Of a DNA stretch of 33,972 bases, positions 8,382-21,492 are shown one piece after another. The notes under the pieces are model-generated. The model was given only the letters and a program-made list of their open reading frames with translations. It searched no databases and had not been told where the DNA came from. The stretch's first letter is position 1. Each line of letters opens with the position of its first letter. The translations under genes and the position numbers were made by a program. The DNA is from Alphaproteobacteria bacterium (GTDB lineage Bacteria > Pseudomonadota > Alphaproteobacteria > SHVW01): the NCBI GenBank assembly GCA_016869645.1, contig VGDO01000044.1, positions 1 through 33,972 of the forward strand, read 5' to 3'.

Positions 8382-10022
8382 TCAGTTCGACGTCCCGCCC
8401 GTCGCCCGCGCGATCTCGGACAGGCGCTGACGCGCGCCGGCGTGGCCCTGGGCGGCGGCGCGACGGTACCAGACGACCGCCGCGTTCAGATCGCGCGGAC
8501 CGCCGAAGCCGGTCAGGTTGATCTCGCCCATGGCAAAGGCGGCGTCGGCATCGCCTTGATCGGCCGCCATCGCGAACCAGCGCGTGGCCTCGCGCGGATC
8601 CTGCGCGACGCCCTGGCCGGCCGCGTAGAGCTGCGCCAGGTGGAGCTGGGCGCGCAGGTGGCCTTGGGCAGCCGCCGCGCGATAGAGACGCAGCGCCGCG
8701 TCCATGTCGCGCGCCGTGCCTTTGCCCTGCTCGGTCAGCAGGGCGAGGTTGAACTGCGCGCGCGCGTAGCCGAGCGCGGCTGCCCGGCCATACCAGCGCG
8801 CCGCTTCGGCGTCGTCCCGCGGCACGCCTTTTCCGGTCTGATACATGAGCGCGATGCTGTTCATGCCGCCGGCATAGCCCTGGTCGGCGGCGCGTGTGTA
8901 CCAGACCATCGCCTCCTTCGGATCGGCCGCGACGCCACGCCCGTCGCGATACGCCGAGCCGACATTGTTCTGCGCGGTCGGATCGCCCTGCTCTGCCGCG
9001 CGCCGCCACCACTTGAGTGCAGTTGCCTCATCGCGCGCCACCCCGCGGCCGTCCGCATAGAGCGAACCCAAATTGGTCTGGGCCCGCGCGTAGCCGCGCT
9101 CCGCGGCGCGTTCGTAGAGCCGGGCGGCCGCGGCCGCATCGGCGGTGACGCCGCGGCCGGTCTCGAGCAGAAAAGCGAGGTTCGTCTCGGCTTCGACGAT
9201 CCCCGCCTCCGCGCCGCGCCGATACCACTCGGCCGCCGCGCGCAGATTGGGCATCACGCCGCGCCCGCTTTCGTAGAGCCAGCCGAGCTCGGTCGCGGCC
9301 CGGCCATGGCCGCGCTCGGCGGCTCGCGCGTACCAGAGCGCGGCCTCGACCGGGTTCTCGAGCGTGCCAAGCCCCGTGTCATAGGCAACGGCGAGCGCAT
9401 ATTCGCCCGGCGGATGACCCTGCTCGGCCGCGCGGCGATAGAGCATGAACGCCTGGTCGGGGTCACGGGGCACGCCGCGCCCATCATCGTGCAAGGCGCC
9501 GAGCATGGTCTGCGCTTCCGGATCGTTCTGAGCGGCCGCTATGCGGTAGAGGTGGATCGCTTCGGCGTCGTCCTGCGGCACGCCGTCGCCGGTCAGGTAA
9601 AGCGCGGCGAGATTGGCCTGCGCGATCGCCAGGCCAGCGTCGGCGGCGCGGCGGTACCAGCGTGCGGCCTCCGCGGCATCGTCGGGCACGCCCAGACCGT
9701 TGCGATACATCAGGCCCAGATTGTTGGCAGCGCTGGGGAGTCCCTGTTCGGCGGCGCGGCGGAACCAGCGCACCGCCTCGCCGTCGTCGCGCGGCACGGC
9801 TCGGCCGGTCGCGTAGAGGAAACCAACCGCGTTCTGTGCGCCAGCGTCGCCTCTTTCGGCCCGTTCGCGCTATTCGCCGAGCACCCGGGCCGGGTCCTCG
9901 ACCCGATAGGCCGGTTCCCCCGCATCGAAGCGCGCCGCCGCATCGCCCGCCGCCAGGACGACGAGCAACGCGGCCGCGAGCGGGCAAAATGGGCGGCCCT
10001 TGCGCCGACGGAATGCGTGCAT
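8382..10022 (-). pseudogene. Sel1-repeat (SLR) exported protein interrupted by an in-frame TAG
   Basis: From the ATG at 10022 the frame encodes a signal peptide (MHAFRRRKG, then a hydrophobic AALLVVLAA, cleavage near GDAAA) and about 20 mature residues. It then meets TAG at 9872-9870. The same frame continues at once with RERAERGDAGAQNAVGFLYATG, which is the first Sel1 repeat, and runs to the stop at 8382. About thirteen repeats of ~36 residues are seen, each with AxxxLGxxYxxGxGV and AxxWYRRAA. Intact, it would be a ~546-aa periplasmic solenoid; such proteins serve as protein-interaction scaffolds. The single stop, with no frameshift or decay elsewhere, suggests a recent nonsense mutation, a base-call error or readthrough. 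An internal start at 9797 would lack the signal peptide. Confidence 0.8.
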
Positions 10023-10131
10023 GAATCCAGTCCCAACAGGCGGCAATCGGGACACCCTAATGCCATCCCGGGCCGGACATTGCCACCAAAGCGTCTTGAG
10101 CCCGCCGCATTCCATGCCTAGATAGTTGATC

Positions 10132-10815
10132 ATGAAGCGCCGTTACCTGCTGACCCGCCTGCTCCTGGCCCCCCTGCTTTCGATACCGGCAGCCTTGCCC
10201 GGCTTCGCCGCGCGTGCGGCGGCACCCGCCGCCAAGCCCGCGCCGCTCAGTCCGGCCGACCAGGCCGATATCGCGCGCATCGAGAGCTATCTGAACTCGG
10301 TGCACACCTTGCAGGCGAGCTTCCTCCAGGTCGCGTCGACTGGTGAAGTGGCGCGCGGGCGCCTGTTCCTGCAGCGGCCGGGCAAGTTGCGTTTCGAGTA
10401 CGATCCGCCGGGCAAGGATCTGCTGATCTCCGACGGCGTGTGGCTGATCCACTATGACGGCGTGCTGCAGCAGGCCAACCAGCTGCCGCTCGATATGACG
10501 CCGGCCACCTTGCTGGTGCGACAGCGCGTCAAGCTGTCGGGCGACGTCACCGTGACCAAGGTCGAACGCGGCGCCAACGTGTTGCGCGTGACCGTGGTCA
10601 AGACCGGCGAGCCCAAGGCCGGCGCGGTCGTGCTGGTCTTCAGCGACAACCCACTCACCCTTCAGCAGTGGATCGTGGTCGACGCGCTCGGCGTCGAAAC
10701 CAGGCTTTCGCTGATCGATCCGCGGCCGGGCGGCACGCTGGATGCCCGGCTCTTCACGCTCGACAAGCCGGTCGTGGGGCCCGGCCAGGGCTCGACGCCC
10801 GGCGCGAGCCGTTAG
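10132..10815 (+). CDS. lolA: Outer-membrane lipoprotein carrier protein LolA
   Basis: A 227-aa periplasmic chaperone that ferries lipoproteins from LolCDE to the outer membrane. The N-terminus MKRRYLLTRLLLAPLLSIPA is a signal peptide with cleavage around the AARAAA segment (near residue 30). The mature domain shows the family pattern: a helix IESYLNSVHTLQASFLQV, then GRLFLQRPGKLRFEYDPP, then LLISDGVWLIHYD. I chose the ATG at 10132 over an upstream TTG at 10126. A TTGAGC/TAGATA pair with 17-bp spacing (10096-10124) is a possible but weak promoter. In many alphaproteobacteria lolA follows ftsK directly; here ~5.2 kb lies between them. The last 4 bases overlap the convergent hydroxylase gene. 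Confidence 0.93.
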   Translation: MKRRYLLTRLLLAPLLSIPAALPGFAARAAAPAAKPAPLSPADQADIARIESYLNSVHTLQASFLQVASTGEVARGRLFLQRPGKLRFEYDPPGKDLLISDGVWLIHYDGVLQQANQLPLDMTPATLLVRQRVKLSGDVTVTKVERGANVLRVTVVKTGEPKAGAVVLVFSDNPLTLQQWIVVDALGVETRLSLIDPRPGGTLDARLFTLDKPVVGPGQGSTPGASR

Positions 10816-11648
10816 CGGCGCGAGGCCCGGCGCAGCGGCCGGGCGAGCAGATCGAGGAACCGCTCGTCCTCCAGCGGGGCGTCGCCCGCCCCGACGCCGA
10901 TCGTCATATCGGGCGTGCGCGTGCCTGACGCGACCGAACCGAACATCCGGTCCCAGAAGCTGAAGATCGTGCCGTAGGTCGAATCGGTGTCGCGCCGGAT
11001 GGCGTGGTGATGCATCCAATGGAGCGACGGCGTGACGATCACGCGCGAGAGCGCGCGCTCGATCCCCGCCGGCAAACGCCAGTTGGAATGATGAAAGATC
11101 GAGGCGGTGAGCACGAGCGCCTCGAACACCAGCACCGACGTCAGCGGGATGCCGGCCAGGACGATGACCGCTGCGCGAACACACGCCGACAGCAGAACCT
11201 CGCCGAAGTGAAAGCGGGTGGCCGACGTGGTGTCGAGAAACCGGTCGAGATGGTGCACGACGTGAAAGCGCCAGAGCAGGGGCGTGCGGTGGACCGCCCG
11301 GTGCCACCAGTAGATCCACAGGTCGAGCAGCACGAGATCGAAGGTAAGCCCGGTCCAGCCGGTGAGCCAGGTGGGTCGCCAACCGAGCGCGTGCGTCGTC
11401 GCCCAGGCCGAGACCGGCACGACGATGAGCGGCGAGATGGCGGCATTGACCAGGAACAGACCGGCGTTGCGCGCCACGCGCGTCCAGCCCGCGCGCGCCA
11501 GTGCGCCCGATTGGCCGGCGGCGAGAGCCACGCCGTCCGCAGGGCGCGTCGCCGCGGGCATCATGCGCTCCAGAACGAATAGCAAAACGAGCCAGGCGGC
11601 GACCGCGACGCCCTTGTAGGCGACGAGACCTTGGGTCAGGGTGTCCAT
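10812..11648 (-). CDS. Fatty acid hydroxylase / sterol desaturase superfamily membrane enzyme
   Basis: A 278-aa integral-membrane di-iron oxygenase. Helices span about 12-29, 62-85, 98-115 and 155-185. The histidine clusters that bind the two irons are all present: HRAVH at 116-120, HVVHH at 129-133, FHHSNW at 185-190 and HWMHHH at 210-215. The family includes fatty acid and carotenoid hydroxylases and sterol desaturases. Sequence alone does not give the substrate; a lipid of the cell envelope is likely. The ATG at 11648 has GAGCGACG before it. The gene converges on lolA with a 4-base overlap and diverges from the oxygenase-like gene at 11718, so it is probably transcribed alone. Confidence 0.88.
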   Translation of the reverse strand: MDTLTQGLVAYKGVAVAAWLVLLFVLERMMPAATRPADGVALAAGQSGALARAGWTRVARNAGLFLVNAAISPLIVVPVSAWATTHALGWRPTWLTGWTGLTFDLVLLDLWIYWWHRAVHRTPLLWRFHVVHHLDRFLDTTSATRFHFGEVLLSACVRAAVIVLAGIPLTSVLVFEALVLTASIFHHSNWRLPAGIERALSRVIVTPSLHWMHHHAIRRDTDSTYGTIFSFWDRMFGSVASGTRTPDMTIGVGAGDAPLEDERFLDLLARPLRRASRR

Positions 11649-11717
11649 CGTCGCTCACATATGGCGCAGCGGCAGCGTGTCGTCCACTGATTGCCGCACG
11701 GGCTCCAACCGGTCGAG

Positions 11718-12497
11718 ATGATCTTGGCAGATTTCGACACCAAGCAAATCACGGCCCATATCGAGGGTCGTATTGCGGCAACCGCCATCGAGGAGGACCC
11801 GTTTCCCCACCTCGTCATCGCCGATCTCTTGCCGCCCGAAGCCTATGAGGCCGTGCTGCGCCATTGGCCGCCCGACGAGCTGTTCCGCATCAACCGCTCG
11901 ATGGAGCGCAAGGACGTCAATGTGCGCCGGGACCTGGCTGATCTGCCGGAACCGGCGCGCAGCTTCTGGACCGAACTGCGCGCGTGGACCACGGCTGCCA
12001 ATCGGGCGATCGCCTTGCGGTTCGCCCCCTATGCGCGGCTCAAGTACGAGCTGTTCCTGGGGCCCCGCTGGCAGGAGCTGATTGGCGAAATCGCGCACAT
12101 CATCGGAGAGGCGCATCTGGCCTACTACTCGGGCAAGGTCGGGCTCGCTCCGCATATCGACCATCCCAAACTCGTCACGAACGCCTTCCTTTACTGTTCC
12201 GAACGGCACGAAGAAGAGCCGGAGCTGGGCACGGTTCTTTACGCGGGGCGCGGATTCGCCATGCCCGACAACAAGCTCGCGCTGACGGCACCGCTGATCG
12301 CCCGGCTGCTCCGGCGCGTCAAGGTGGTGCCCTACCGGGCCAATCTGTGCCTTGCCTATCTCAACACGCCGCGCTCATTTCACGGCGTCGACGCGATGGA
12401 TTTGGGCGACCGCCATCGGCGCCTTCTGATGTTCGGCTCGATGCTGCGCATCAAGGATGCGGTCCGCCTCTTCGGGCCCGAATACGCGCCGCCCTAG
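11718..12497 (+). CDS. 2-oxoglutarate/Fe(II)-dependent oxygenase-like protein
   Basis: A 259-aa protein with features of the 2OG-Fe(II) dioxygenase (prolyl-hydroxylase-like) fold. These are an N-terminal FPHLVIADLLPPEAYEAV, common in such proteins, an iron-binding HID near residue 146 (APHIDHPK), a distal His in SFHGVD near 220, and downstream basic residues (RHRR) that could bind the 2OG carboxylate. The substrate is unknown; relatives act on sugars, small molecules or proteins. The ATG at 11718 was preferred over the TTG at 11691; neither has a clear ribosome site. The gene diverges from the hydroxylase gene and precedes dnaN by 263 bases, occupying the place where dnaA stands in many genomes. 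Confidence 0.65.
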   Translation: MILADFDTKQITAHIEGRIAATAIEEDPFPHLVIADLLPPEAYEAVLRHWPPDELFRINRSMERKDVNVRRDLADLPEPARSFWTELRAWTTAANRAIALRFAPYARLKYELFLGPRWQELIGEIAHIIGEAHLAYYSGKVGLAPHIDHPKLVTNAFLYCSERHEEEPELGTVLYAGRGFAMPDNKLALTAPLIARLLRRVKVVPYRANLCLAYLNTPRSFHGVDAMDLGDRHRRLLMFGSMLRIKDAVRLFGPEYAPP

Positions 12498-12760
12498 CTC
12501 GTGGTCGTGGTTCGCCGAGTCGGAATCCGGTCGAGACCTAGGCGCTTGAAAGAAAGCGAAATTTCTTGCCCATACGACATCCCTCAAAGGTCGGCAAAAT
12601 GCGGCGAAATCGCTTGTCCGGACGCGAATCATGCTATAGTGCGAGCCCTGCCATGGGGCCGTCAGCGCGAACAGCGTCGATGGCCCTTATTCAACGTGGC
12701 GGGGCTGAAGCCGGTCTTTAAATCGGCACAAACGAATCAGGCAGCCCGAAGACCCAGATC
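12498..12760 (+). promoter_or_regulatory. Intergenic region before dnaN with probable promoter
   Basis: This 263-bp gap has no convincing ORF. A strong -10, TATAGT (12635-12640), is preceded by TTGTCC (12614-12619) at a short 15-bp spacing and would drive dnaN-recF-gyrB with a leader of about 115 bases. An AAGAAA/TTTCTT inverted pair lies near 12549-12567. I saw no DnaA box of the TTATCCACA type, so there is no sign of an origin. Confidence 0.5.
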
Positions 12761-13875
12761 ATGAAGCTGACCATCGAACGCGACGCGCTTCTCGGCCCGC
12801 TGGCGCATGTCCAAAGCGTGGTCGAGCGCCGCAACACAATCCCCGTTCTCGCCAACGTGCTGATCCGCGCCGAGACGGGCAAACTCAGCCTGACAGCGAC
12901 CGACATGGACATGGACATCGTCGAGACCGTGGAGGCGGAGGTCGGCGCCAAGGGTGCGGTCACCGCGCCGGCGCACACCGTTTACGACATCGTGCGCAAG
13001 CTGCCCGAGGGCGGCCAGGTCGAACTGGCCCGCCAGGGCGAGGGCGAGCGCATGGCGATCAAGTCGGGGCGATCGTCCTTTGCGCTTTCGACGCTGCCGG
13101 TCGAGGAATTCCCGGCGCTGAGCGGCGACAAGCTGCCGCACGAATTCTCGCTGCCGGCTTCCGAGCTGCGCGCGTTGATCGATCGCACGCGTTTCGCCAT
13201 CTCGACCGAAGAGACGCGTTACTACCTGAATGGCATTTTCCTGCACGGCACCAAGAACAGCGATGTGCCCGTCCTGCGCGCGGTCGCCACCGACGGTCAT
13301 CGCCTGGCGCGCGTGGAAATGCCCCTGCCGGACGGCGCCTCGGGCATGCCCGGCGTGATCGTGCCGCGCAAGGCAGTCAATGAGCTGCGCAAGCTGATCG
13401 ACGAGTCGACCGAGGCAGTGACCGTATCGCTGTCCGATTCCAAGATCCGCTTTGCCTTCGGCGCCATCGTTCTGACCTCGAAGCTGATCGACGGAACTTT
13501 CCCCGACTACGAGCGGGTCATTCCCACCGGCAACGACAAGCTGCTCGAGGTCGACTGCAAGGGCTTTGCCGCCGCGGTCGACCGGGTGGCGACGATCTCG
13601 ACCGAAAAGTCCCGCGCCGTGAAGCTGGCGATCCAGCCCGGCCTGATGACGGTATCGGCCAACAGTCCGGACAGCGGCAACGCGACTGAGGAGATCGAAG
13701 TCGGTTACACCGCCGGCCCGATCGAGATCGGCTTCAACGCCCGATATCTGCTCGACATCACCGAACAGATCGAAGGCGAGCACGCTCAATTCGCCATGGC
13801 TGATGCAGCATCACCGACGCTTGTGCGCGACGTGTCCGACGCCAGCGCGCTCTACGTCCTGATGCCGATGCGCGT

Positions 13876-13879
<4 letters not shown>
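12761..13879 (+). CDS. dnaN: DNA polymerase III beta subunit (sliding clamp)
   Basis: A 372-aa protein of normal length that dimerises into the ring holding DNA polymerase III on DNA. It opens MKLTIERDALLGPLAHVQSVVERRNTIPVLANVLI and ends in the invariant YVLMPMRV-type C-terminus that shapes the cleft for clamp-binding peptides. The three repeated clamp domains cover about 1-120, 130-250 and 255-372, with TDGHRLARVEMPLP in the second. The ATG at 12761 is the family start. The gene overlaps recF by 4 bases (GTGA), indicating coupled translation in a dnaN-recF-gyrB operon. Confidence 0.97.
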
Positions 13880-17671
<3,792 letters not shown>

Positions 17672-17674
17672 TCG

Positions 17675-17707
17675 CCGGCGCTCCGGCCGGGGGCGTTGGA
17701 GCGCCGG
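17675..17707 (+). terminator. Hairpin terminator candidate after gyrB
   Basis: CCGGCGCTCC (17675-17684) pairs perfectly with GGAGCGCCGG (17698-17707) around a 13-nt G-rich loop, starting 4 bases after the gyrB stop. There is no T-run. A possible promoter for phoR (TTGACG at 17714) follows, which supports a transcript boundary here. Confidence 0.5.
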
Positions 17708-17774
17708 GCATGCTTGACGGATCGACACGCGCCCGCCTTAGTGGTCGGGTCGCTTCCGCATCCGAGCGCATCCC

Positions 17775-19205
17775 ATGCCCGTGTCGGGCGTTCCCCTTCG
17801 TCCGCTGATCGCCGCGACGGCGGCGTACTCGGCGCCTGCCCTCATCGTGCTGTCGGCCTTCGCCGTTTACGAAGCGATCTCGATTTGGCACGGCGCGGCG
17901 ATCTGGGCCGTGCTTACGGCCACCACCTTCCTGGTCCTGCGTCGGCAGCATGCGGCGCTGGTCGCCATGCGGCGCTATGTCGAACGGAGCGCCGATCGGT
18001 GGTCTCAGGCAGCGGAGACCGAGCGGCCCGCCGGTTTCGGCGATCAGGTGCTGAGCGATCTTGCGGCGGCGGTCGATCGGCTGGTACGGCAGACGCGAGC
18101 GGAGACGTCGCGCGCCACGACGCTGATTCAGGCGCGCGAGATGGTCATCGACGCCGTGGCCGAGCCGCTCCTCGTGCTGGCGCGCGGTGGTCATGTGTCC
18201 GGCGCCAATCGCGCCGCGCACCGATTGCTCGGCATCTCCGTGGTCGGACGCGATCTCTCCGAGGTCCTGCGCCATCCGCAGGTGCTGGAGGCCGCGAACG
18301 AAGTCATGACGGGCGGGCCACCTGCCTCGGTCGAGGTCACCCTGGCGTTACCGACGGAACGGGTCTTTGCCGTGCGGATCGACCCGTTGCCGGCGATTGC
18401 GGCCGACGGCGCCGCGGCCGTGCTCATGCTGAGCGATTTGACCGGCCTCAAGCGCGCCGAGCGCATGCGCGCCGATTTCATCGCCAATGTCAGCCACGAG
18501 CTGCGCACGCCGCTCGCCTCGATCGTGGGGTTCATCGAAACGCTGCTCGGACCGGCACGCGACGACACCGCGGCGCGCGGGCGCTTCCTCGAGATCATGA
18601 ACCAGCAGGCTCAGCGCATGGCGCGCCTGGTCGCCGACCTGCTCTCGCTCTCGCGCATCGAGCAGAACGAGCATCTGCCGCCCACGGGCCGGATCGATCT
18701 CGGCCAGATCCTCGGCACGGTCAAGGCGACCCTCGATGTCGTCGCGCAGAACAAGGCGATGACGATCGTGCTCGACGTGGCGCCCGACCTGCCGCCGGTG
18801 CCGGGCGAAGCCGACGAGCTTCAACAGGTGTTTCAGAACCTCGTCGACAACGCGATCAAGTATGGCCGCACCGGCACGTCCGTGACCATAACGGCCCGTC
18901 TGGCGCAGGAGTGGCATCCGTCGATGCCGAGGACACAAGGCGCCTCGACGGGTAAGTCGCAGCCGCGCGCGCTGTCGGTCGCCGTCGCCGATCGCGGCGC
19001 CGGCATCGCGCGCCAGCATCTGCCGCGCCTGACCGAGCGTTTCTATCGCATCGACGTGGCGCGCTCGCGCGAGGCCGGCGGCACCGGCCTCGGCCTTGCC
19101 ATCGTCAAGCACATCCTCAACCGCCACCGCGGAGCGCTTGCGATCGACAGCGCCGAGGGCCAGGGCAGCACATTCACGGTCTATCTGCCGGAATATCCCG
19201 GCTGA
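17775..19205 (+). CDS. phoR: Phosphate regulon sensor histidine kinase PhoR
   Basis: A 476-aa membrane histidine kinase that responds to phosphate supply through PstSCAB-PhoU and phosphorylates PhoB. Two N-terminal membrane helices (about 11-31 and 37-55) have almost no periplasmic part, as usual for PhoR. A PAS-like domain covers about 105-215. The H-box FIANVSHELRTPLASIVGF has the phospho-His near 242. The catalytic domain has the N-box QNLVDNAIKYG, then DRGAGIA and GGTGLGLAIVKHILNRHRG. It stands directly upstream of pstSCAB-phoU-phoB, which fixes the assignment. It probably has its own promoter after gyrB; the Pho box lies beyond it, in front of pstS. Confidence 0.92.
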   Translation: MPVSGVPLRPLIAATAAYSAPALIVLSAFAVYEAISIWHGAAIWAVLTATTFLVLRRQHAALVAMRRYVERSADRWSQAAETERPAGFGDQVLSDLAAAVDRLVRQTRAETSRATTLIQAREMVIDAVAEPLLVLARGGHVSGANRAAHRLLGISVVGRDLSEVLRHPQVLEAANEVMTGGPPASVEVTLALPTERVFAVRIDPLPAIAADGAAAVLMLSDLTGLKRAERMRADFIANVSHELRTPLASIVGFIETLLGPARDDTAARGRFLEIMNQQAQRMARLVADLLSLSRIEQNEHLPPTGRIDLGQILGTVKATLDVVAQNKAMTIVLDVAPDLPPVPGEADELQQVFQNLVDNAIKYGRTGTSVTITARLAQEWHPSMPRTQGASTGKSQPRALSVAVADRGAGIARQHLPRLTERFYRIDVARSREAGGTGLGLAIVKHILNRHRGALAIDSAEGQGSTFTVYLPEYPG

Positions 19206-19262
19206 ATGCCGGTCAACTCTTTGACTTGACGGCACATTTGAGGCGGGCGTTTTTCGCCGCCG

Positions 19263-19296
19263 TTGTCATCAAACTGCAACCGAAGTGACACAGAAT
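19263..19296 (+). promoter_or_regulatory. Pho box and promoter of pstS
   Basis: Three PhoB-type heptamers are phased every 11 bases: TTGTCAT (19263-19269), CTGCAAC (19274-19280) and GTGACAC (19285-19291). They match CTGTCAT/CTGTCAC in 6, 5 and 5 of 7 positions. CAGAAT (19291-19296) stands 10 bases after the second heptamer, the spacing of PhoB-activated promoters where the box replaces the -35. TAGATT (19313-19318) is an alternative -10. Confidence 0.65.
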
Positions 19297-19384
19297 CGTT
19301 GTCCGAGGGCTCTAGATTCCGCGCGCATTGCGCGACGACGCTTGTCCGATAAAGGCTGCGTGCCCCCGCTCGAGGAGAAGTCTC

Positions 19385-20428
19385 ATGACCATTCGTTCTC
19401 TTGCCGCCCTCGCACTGGCTGCCGGACTTTGGCAGGCGCCCGCCCAGGCCGCCGATATTTCAGGCGCCGGCGCGACTTTCCCGTTCCCGCTCTATGCCAA
19501 ATGGGCCGACGCCTACAAGAAGCAGACCGGCATCGGGCTGAACTACCAATCGATCGGTTCGGGCGGCGGCATCAAGCAGATCCAGTCGAAGACCGTAACC
19601 TTCGGGGCGTCCGACATGCCGCTCAAGGCCGAGGATCTTGAGAAGTCGGGCCTGATCCAGTTCCCCATGATCATGGGCGGCGTCGTGCCGGTGCTCAACG
19701 TCAAGGGCATCGCACCAGGTCAGCTTGTGCTCGATGGCGTCACGCTCGGCCGCATCTATCTCGGCGAGATCAAGACCTGGGACGATGCCGCCATCAAGCA
19801 GCTCAATCCGGCGGCCAGCCTGCCGAAGACCGCGATCGCGGTCGTCCATCGCTCGGACGGCTCAGGCACGACGTTCCTCTTCACTGACTACCTGTCGAAG
19901 GTGAGCCCGGCCTGGAAGGGCAAGGTCGGCGCGAGCACGGCCGTGCAATGGCCGGTCGGCATCGGTGCCAAGGGCAATGAGGGTGTCGCCAACATGGCGG
20001 CGAAGACCGACGGCGCCATCGGCTACGTCGAATACGCCTACGCCAAGCAGAACAAGCTCACGCATGCGCGCATGGTCAATCAGGCGGGCAAGACGGTGGA
20101 ACCGGTCTCCGAGACCTTCCAGGCTGCGGCCGCCAGTGCCAATTGGAGCGCCACACCCGGCTTCGGCGTCGTGCTGACCAACGAGCCTGGCGACAACAGC
20201 TGGCCGATCACGGGGGCGAGCTTCATCCTCATCCACAAGCAGCCGAACGATCCGACCGCCGCGTCGATTGCGCTGAAGTTCTTCGCCTGGGCCTTCAAGA
20301 GCGGCGGCAAGATGGCCGAGGAGCTCGACTATGTGCCGATGCCAGCGGCGGTCGTGAAGCTCGTCGAGAAGGTGTGGAACGACAGCATCAAGGCGGCCGA
20401 CGGCAGGCCGCTCTACATGACCAACTGA
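19385..20428 (+). CDS. pstS: Periplasmic phosphate-binding protein PstS
   Basis: A 347-aa high-affinity phosphate receptor that feeds the PstCAB importer. A Sec signal peptide ([22 protein letters not shown]) is cleaved after about residue 22, giving a mature start [18 protein letters not shown], the classic PstS opening. The phosphate-site loops are visible: [26 protein letters not shown] and [12 protein letters not shown]. The ATG at 19385 has a strong GAGGAGAAG upstream; the longer frame from 19328 would cover the leader. It lies downstream of the Pho box and is separated from pstC by a strong hairpin, which probably makes it the most abundant product of the operon. Confidence 0.96.
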   Translation: MTIRSLAALALAAGLWQAPAQAADISGAGATFPFPLYAKWADAYKKQTGIGLNYQSIGSGGGIKQIQSKTVTFGASDMPLKAEDLEKSGLIQFPMIMGGVVPVLNVKGIAPGQLVLDGVTLGRIYLGEIKTWDDAAIKQLNPAASLPKTAIAVVHRSDGSGTTFLFTDYLSKVSPAWKGKVGASTAVQWPVGIGAKGNEGVANMAAKTDGAIGYVEYAYAKQNKLTHARMVNQAGKTVEPVSETFQAAAASANWSATPGFGVVLTNEPGDNSWPITGASFILIHKQPNDPTAASIALKFFAWAFKSGGKMAEELDYVPMPAAVVKLVEKVWNDSIKAADGRPLYMTN

Positions 20429-20444
20429 CGATCGTTCGCGAACC

Positions 20445-20486
20445 GGGGCCGGCTGCCCAGGATTTCCGGCGGCGGCCCCGACTTTT
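20445..20486 (+). terminator. Hairpin with T-run between pstS and pstC (attenuator/terminator)
   Basis: GGGGCCG at 20445-20451 pairs with CGGCCCC at 20473-20479. The stem extends inwards to about 12 pairs with one bulge, and a TTTT follows at 20483-20486. It looks like an intrinsic terminator inside the pst operon. Partial termination or 3' stabilisation here would raise PstS over the membrane components. Confidence 0.65.
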
Positions 20487-20549
20487 CCACCTGGGCGCGG
20501 GGCTCTAATCTTGACCGATCTCGCACTCCGGGCAGACGCACCGAGGCAA

Positions 20550-21491
20550 ATGAACGGCACGACGCGCCGGCTCAATTTCACCGACTCGGCCTTTCGCGCA
20601 ACGACCCTGTTCTTCGCGGTCGCCGTGCTGCTCGTGCTCGGTGGCGTGATCGCCGCGCTGATCGACGGATCGCTTCCGGCGCTCCGGCAGTTCGGCATCG
20701 GCTTCGTCGCGACCGAGGTCTGGAACCCGGTCACCGAACAGTTCGGCGCGATCGCGCCGATCTACGGTACTCTCATCACCTCGGCGATTGCCATGCTGAT
20801 CGGCGTTCCGGTCAGCATCGGCATCGCCATCTTCATCACCGAACTGTGCCCGATCTGGCTCAAGCGGCCGATCGGCGTGGCGATCGAGCTGCTCGCCGGC
20901 ATTCCCTCGATCATCTATGGCATCTGGGGCCTGTTCGTGTTCGCGCCGATCGTGCAAGGCACGATCCAGCCGCTGCTGATCGGCACGTTCGAGAACGTGC
21001 CCGGCCTGTCGATGCTGTTCGCCGGCCCGCCCTACGGCATCGGGATATTCACCGCCGGCTTGATCCTCGCGATCATGGTCCTGCCGTTCATCACGGCGAT
21101 TGCACGCGACGTATTCGAGCAGGTGCCGCCCATGCTGAAGGAGGCGGCCTACGGCGTCGGCAGCACGACGTGGGAAGTGGTCTGGCACGTGGTCATCCCC
21201 TATACGCGCGTTGGCGTCATCGGCGGCATCATGCTCGGCCTGGGGCGCGCGCTCGGTGAGACCATGGCCGTGACCTTCGTGATCGGCAACGCGCACCGCA
21301 TCAGCGCGTCCGTCCTGGCACCCGGCACCACGATCTCGGCCACCATCGCCAACGAGTTCACCGAAGCGGTCGGCGATCTCTATACGTCGGCGCTGGTCGC
21401 GCTCGGCCTCATCCTGTTCCTCATCACCTTCGCGGTTCTGGCAGTCGCGCGGCTTCTCCTGCTGCGCTATGAGCGCAAGGCGGAGCGCTGA
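20550..21491 (+). CDS. pstC: Phosphate ABC transporter permease PstC
   Basis: A 313-aa inner-membrane permease with about six helices that pairs with PstA to form the phosphate channel. It starts [23 protein letters not shown] and contains [35 protein letters not shown] and the EAA-type coupling loop [22 protein letters not shown], followed by [16 protein letters not shown]. The ATG at 20550 has GAGG upstream. A TTG at 20511 would add 13 residues and is less likely. It is separated from pstA by a single base. Confidence 0.95.
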   Translation: MNGTTRRLNFTDSAFRATTLFFAVAVLLVLGGVIAALIDGSLPALRQFGIGFVATEVWNPVTEQFGAIAPIYGTLITSAIAMLIGVPVSIGIAIFITELCPIWLKRPIGVAIELLAGIPSIIYGIWGLFVFAPIVQGTIQPLLIGTFENVPGLSMLFAGPPYGIGIFTAGLILAIMVLPFITAIARDVFEQVPPMLKEAAYGVGSTTWEVVWHVVIPYTRVGVIGGIMLGLGRALGETMAVTFVIGNAHRISASVLAPGTTISATIANEFTEAVGDLYTSALVALGLILFLITFAVLAVARLLLLRYERKAER

Positions 21492-21492
21492 C

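Noticed and set aside
8382..9870. Regular ~108-base periodicity that could suggest a repeat array or CRISPR
   Set aside because: The period is explained by ~36-residue Sel1 protein repeats; the DNA copies diverge, with no constant repeat and unique spacer pattern.
8442..10121. A 559-codon plus-strand frame across the Sel1-repeat gene
   Set aside because: It mirrors the repeats of the opposite strand; the regular Sel1 consensus is only found on the minus strand.
12498..12760. Chromosomal origin next to dnaN
   Set aside because: No DnaA boxes, no AT-rich unwinding stretch and no dnaA gene.
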